Source: an uncultured Muribaculaceae bacterium (GTDB taxonomy: Bacteria; Bacteroidota; Bacteroidia; Bacteroidales; Muribaculaceae). Taken from it: a DNA stretch of 57,897 nucleotides. A program made the position numbers and the translations under genes. Below, piece by piece: positions 55,824 to 57,897 of this stretch (its first letter is position 1; each line of letters starts with the position of its first letter). Below the pieces are notes generated by a model. The model was given only the letters and a program-made list of their open reading frames with translations. It had not been told where the DNA came from and made no database searches. The stretch lies in NCBI GenBank assembly GCA_910587925.1, contig CAJUOC010000015.1, positions 1 through 57,897 of the forward strand. Reading direction: 5' to 3'.

Positions 55824-56177
55824 ATGAACATTGAAAACCAAAAGGCACAGATGCGCAAGGGCATGCTCGAGTATTGCGTGCTGCTCTTGCTTGCCCGGGG
55901 CGACGCATATGCCTCGGAGCTCATCCGCGGGCTCAAGGAGGCTCGGCTCATAGTGGTCGAGGGCACTCTGTATCCCCTGCTTACACGCCTCAAAAACGAT
56001 GGTCTGCTCTCTTACCGCTGGGAAGAGTCGACATCGGGGCCGCCGCGCAAGTACTACTCGCTCACCGACCAGGGCCGCCATACCCTCGATATGCTCAACG
56101 AAGCCTGGCGCGAAATATCCGATACCGTAAACCATCTCATCTCCGCAACCCCCACCACCCATACCACCGCATTATGA
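55824..56177 (+). CDS. PadR-family transcription regulator
   Basis: 117 residues. Winged-helix domain with MRKGMLEYCVLLLLARGDAY, ELIRGLKEARLIVVEGTLYP and LLTRLKNDGLLSYRWEES, and RKYYSLTDQGRHTL in the wing, all typical of short PadR proteins (PadR-s2 type). It probably represses its own operon through the palindrome upstream. The TGA overlaps the pspC ATG by four bases. PadR-PspC pairs are common in Bacteroidetes and are thought to respond to envelope stress. Confidence 0.92.
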   Translation: MNIENQKAQMRKGMLEYCVLLLLARGDAYASELIRGLKEARLIVVEGTLYPLLTRLKNDGLLSYRWEESTSGPPRKYYSLTDQGRHTLDMLNEAWREISDTVNHLISATPTTHTTAL

Positions 56178-57319
56178 AAAAGGCATTTCCTGCAAATATC
56201 AACGGCTCCATCTTCTATATCGACGAGGACGCATACCGCCTGCTCAATACTTATCTCGACCAGATGCGCAAGGCTTTTCCCGGCGCCGAAGGCGAGGAAA
56301 TCGCCGGCGACATCGAGAGCCGTGTCGGCGAGCACTTCACGGAGCGCATCAACGCAGGCGCCCGTGTGATAGTGCTCTCAGATGTCAATACCGTAATAGA
56401 GGCCGTAGGCCGCCCGGCCGATATCGCCTCCGATGTGGAAGTCGACATCGATGCAGATGCTGACGCCGACGACAGCCCCCGCCAGAAGCCGTCGGATACC
56501 AAAGAGCCTCCCGTGGGCACCGCCCCGCGCGGGGAGCAGGCTCCGCCGCCTTACCGCGACGCCACCGTCAGCAAGCGCTTATACCGCGACGAGCGATACA
56601 AGGTATTCGGAGGCGTGTTTGCCGGTCTTGGAGTATATCTGGGCTGGAACGCCAATATCATGCGCGTGCTCTATATCATACTGGCCTTCTCCACACATCT
56701 GTGGCCATGCACAGTGCTCTACTTCGTGGCATGGATGGTGATACCGCCGGCCCGCACTCCGCGTCAGATACTCGAGATGACCGGCCAGCCCGTCACCCCC
56801 GGCAGCGTCGGCCGTACCATCCTGGGTACCGTAGACCCGTCGGCCGCCCAAGACTCCGGTACATCGATACCGGCCATACTGGCCCGCATCCCCGCCATCC
56901 TGGGCAAGATACTGCTGGGCTTTTTCGGTCTTGTGGCCGGTTGCATCGGTATGGGTGCGCTGGTAGTCATGCTGGTGATGGTGTCTGCGCTGGTGGTATT
57001 CTTGAGCGTCGGCGCATCCGAGGCGCTGGCCATACTGTCGGCCTTTGACTTCAGTCCCTCCTTAAGCATAGGCTCCGGCACAATCTTCGGCGTGACCCTT
57101 ACCCTGAGCATCCTCATACCCTGTGTGGCGCTCATATGGGCCGCATGCTGCGCGCTGTTCAACGCCCGCTCGGCATCGCGCACCACCATGATCATCACCG
57201 CCATCATCGAGATACTGCTCATCGTCGCCAGCATCGTCATCTACAACTTGTCGATTGCTCCCGCGCTGTATAGCGCCGCGACAGCAGTTTCCATGCTCCC
57301 GCTTCCGTTTATATCGTGA
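56174..57319 (+). CDS. PspC-domain envelope protein
   Basis: 381 residues. An N-terminal cytoplasmic helical domain (MKKAFPANINGSIFYIDEDA; MRKAFPGAEGEEIAGDIESR) of the HAAS/DUF1700-like kind, an acidic linker, a PspC domain (RLYRDERYKVFGGVFAGLGV, WNANIMRVLYIILAFS; about 140-200), then four or more membrane segments in a Bacteroidetes-specific C-terminal half. PspC is part of the phage-shock envelope stress system. It is co-translated with padR. Confidence 0.9.
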   Translation: MKKAFPANINGSIFYIDEDAYRLLNTYLDQMRKAFPGAEGEEIAGDIESRVGEHFTERINAGARVIVLSDVNTVIEAVGRPADIASDVEVDIDADADADDSPRQKPSDTKEPPVGTAPRGEQAPPPYRDATVSKRLYRDERYKVFGGVFAGLGVYLGWNANIMRVLYIILAFSTHLWPCTVLYFVAWMVIPPARTPRQILEMTGQPVTPGSVGRTILGTVDPSAAQDSGTSIPAILARIPAILGKILLGFFGLVAGCIGMGALVVMLVMVSALVVFLSVGASEALAILSAFDFSPSLSIGSGTIFGVTLTLSILIPCVALIWAACCALFNARSASRTTMIITAIIEILLIVASIVIYNLSIAPALYSAATAVSMLPLPFIS

Positions 57320-57411
57320 TTTTTCGCCCGCCCGGGCAATATACGGCCGTCGGCGGCGTTATAGAAGTGTACCTTGAAAAACCTCCACCATAACGCTGTC
57401 CCAAACTGCCT

Positions 57412-57573
57412 ATGAAAAAAATCTCTACTTCCCCGGGCGGTCTGACCGCCACACCAGCCGGACGTCGTCGCACTCCGGCACCCGCTGCCTCCACGGTAGC
57501 CTTCCTGCGCCAGTTTGCGCGCGCATACATCCCGGGGCCGCGCCCCATGATGCCGGGCATCATCCTCAACTGA
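57412..57573 (+). CDS. 53-residue small conserved-type protein
   Basis: MKKISTSPGG, then a Pro/Arg-rich middle, and a C-terminal part with AFLRQFARAYIPGPRPMMPG ending IILN. The phrase FLRQFARAY is reminiscent of many short uncharacterised Bacteroidales proteins of the same size and ending. ATG at 57412 and stop TGA at 57571-57573. No signal peptide or membrane segment. Function unknown. The stop codon starts the heptad array of element D. Confidence 0.6.
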   Translation: MKKISTSPGGLTATPAGRRRTPAPAASTVAFLRQFARAYIPGPRPMMPGIILN

Positions 57574-57632
57574 TGCGCCACTTACGATGCACGATGCGTG
57601 ATCTCCCCAATCCGCATCGTGCATCGCGCATC
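57572..57632. repeat. Intergenic element D: short heptad arrays without hairpins
   Basis: Left units GATGCGC (57572-57578), GATGCAC and GATGCGT (57586-57599); right inverted units CCGCATC, GTGCATC, GCGCATC (57612-57632). Only about 12 bases lie between, so this is a minimal copy of the elements at 4.9, 8.9 and 13.8 kb. Confidence 0.75.
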
Positions 57633-57641
57633 TCCCCCCCC

Positions 57642-57849
57642 CTTTATGTGAATACGGCCGCGACGAATCCCGGCCGTCGCCCTCTGCCCACACCCCGTTT
57701 ATGTGAATACTGCCGCGACAAATCACTGCTGTCGCTGTCGCCCACACCCCGTTTATATGAATACTGCCGCGACGCATCACGGCTGTCGCCCTCTGCCCAC
57801 ACCCCGTTTATGTGAATACTGCCGCGACGAATCCCGGCCGTCGCCCTCT
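57642..57849. repeat. Four tandem 55-base repeats
   Basis: Units at 57642-57696, 57697-57750 (one base shorter), 57751-57805 and 57806-57849 (cut by the adapter). Each begins GTTTATGTGAATACTGCCGC (first copy CTTT) and contains CGACG ... CGTCG inverted arms and a CCCACACCCC end. The true copy number is unknown because the array runs off the contig. Confidence 0.92.
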
Positions 57850-57897
57850 AGATCGGAAGAGCACACGTCTGAACTCCAGTCACAATGACGCATCTCG
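57850..57897 (+). other. Illumina TruSeq adapter with index: artefact
   Basis: Begins AGATCGGAAGAGCACACGTC and continues as the standard TruSeq read-1 adapter, then the eight-base index AATGACGC and ATCTCG, the start of the following adapter portion. Not biological sequence; the frame across it translates to the familiar contaminant phrase RSEEHTSELQSQ. Confidence 0.99.

Noticed and set aside
57642..57849. CRISPR or direct-repeat array with spacers
   Set aside because: The 55-base units are alike over their whole length; there are no variable spacers.
57703..57888. Reading frame running into the contig end
   Set aside because: Its last part is translated adapter (RSEEHTSELQSQ), and the rest is the tandem repeat.
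1..57897. Circular replicon or prophage
   Set aside because: The two ends do not overlap, one end is adapter, and there are no replication, phage or conjugation genes.

Overview
The window is a 57.9 kb contig from a Bacteroidales bacterium, most likely a gut Muribaculaceae-type genome with high G+C coding DNA. The placement rests on three things seen throughout: promoters of the Bacteroidetes form (TTTG or TTG, about 20 bases, then TAnnTTTG); lineage-typical genes such as a DUF6377 regulator, PadR-PspC, a GlsA/GlsB glycine-lipid pair and a Lys-type SerA; and several host-glycan enzymes. The genus is an inference. The last 48 bases are an Illumina adapter with an index, so the contig comes from a short-read assembly and its right end is partly artificial. 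The left end stops inside a tRNA-Glu gene.

Layout: 1-12.7 kb is mostly minus-strand housekeeping: an NhaC-type antiporter, serC-serA, two tRNA-Leu genes, lptF-ribBA-DUF805, a very large tricorn-like protease and a small winged-helix protein, followed by plus-strand rsgA. 14.2-22 kb is a glycosaminoglycan unit that looks specific for heparan sulfate/heparin: MFS transporter, ROK kinase, twin-arginine PHP-type hydrolase (DUF3604-like) and Ser-type sulfatase in one tight operon, divergent from a PL12 heparinase III-like lyase whose three catalytic residues can be placed. No SusC/SusD pair is present. 22-28 kb holds an ATP-grasp-like protein, an unusual protein that joins an RNA polymerase alpha-CTD-like domain to a sigma-region-4-like HTH, and a Crp/Fnr regulator followed by two secreted proteins behind a near-consensus FNR-type box. 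28-33 kb has ychF, a DUF6377 regulator, a probable structured small RNA and a leucine-rich-repeat protein. 32.7-38 kb has a four-gene glycan/LPS operon facing the glycine-lipid genes across a mirror-image, apparently leaderless divergent promoter. 38-43 kb has a PL8 lyase, a lipoprotein and a Wzi-like barrel. 43-52 kb is DUF349, a sugar-phosphate transferase, recQ, a ZIP transporter, a nucleoside phosphorylase, dprA and a thioesterase. 52-57.6 kb is a LacZ-type GH2 enzyme, padR-pspC and a 53-residue small protein.

The most unusual feature is a family of intergenic elements at four places (4.86-5.38, 8.90-9.02, 13.81-14.21 and 57.57-57.63 kb). Each has an array of 7-base repeats (GATKCAT) on the left and an inverted array on the right. 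The larger ones enclose a set of perfect hairpins with three-base loops, whose stems differ between copies while the loop type stays the same. At five array ends the first heptad begins inside the stop codon of a neighbouring gene. No gene that could mobilise them is in the window.
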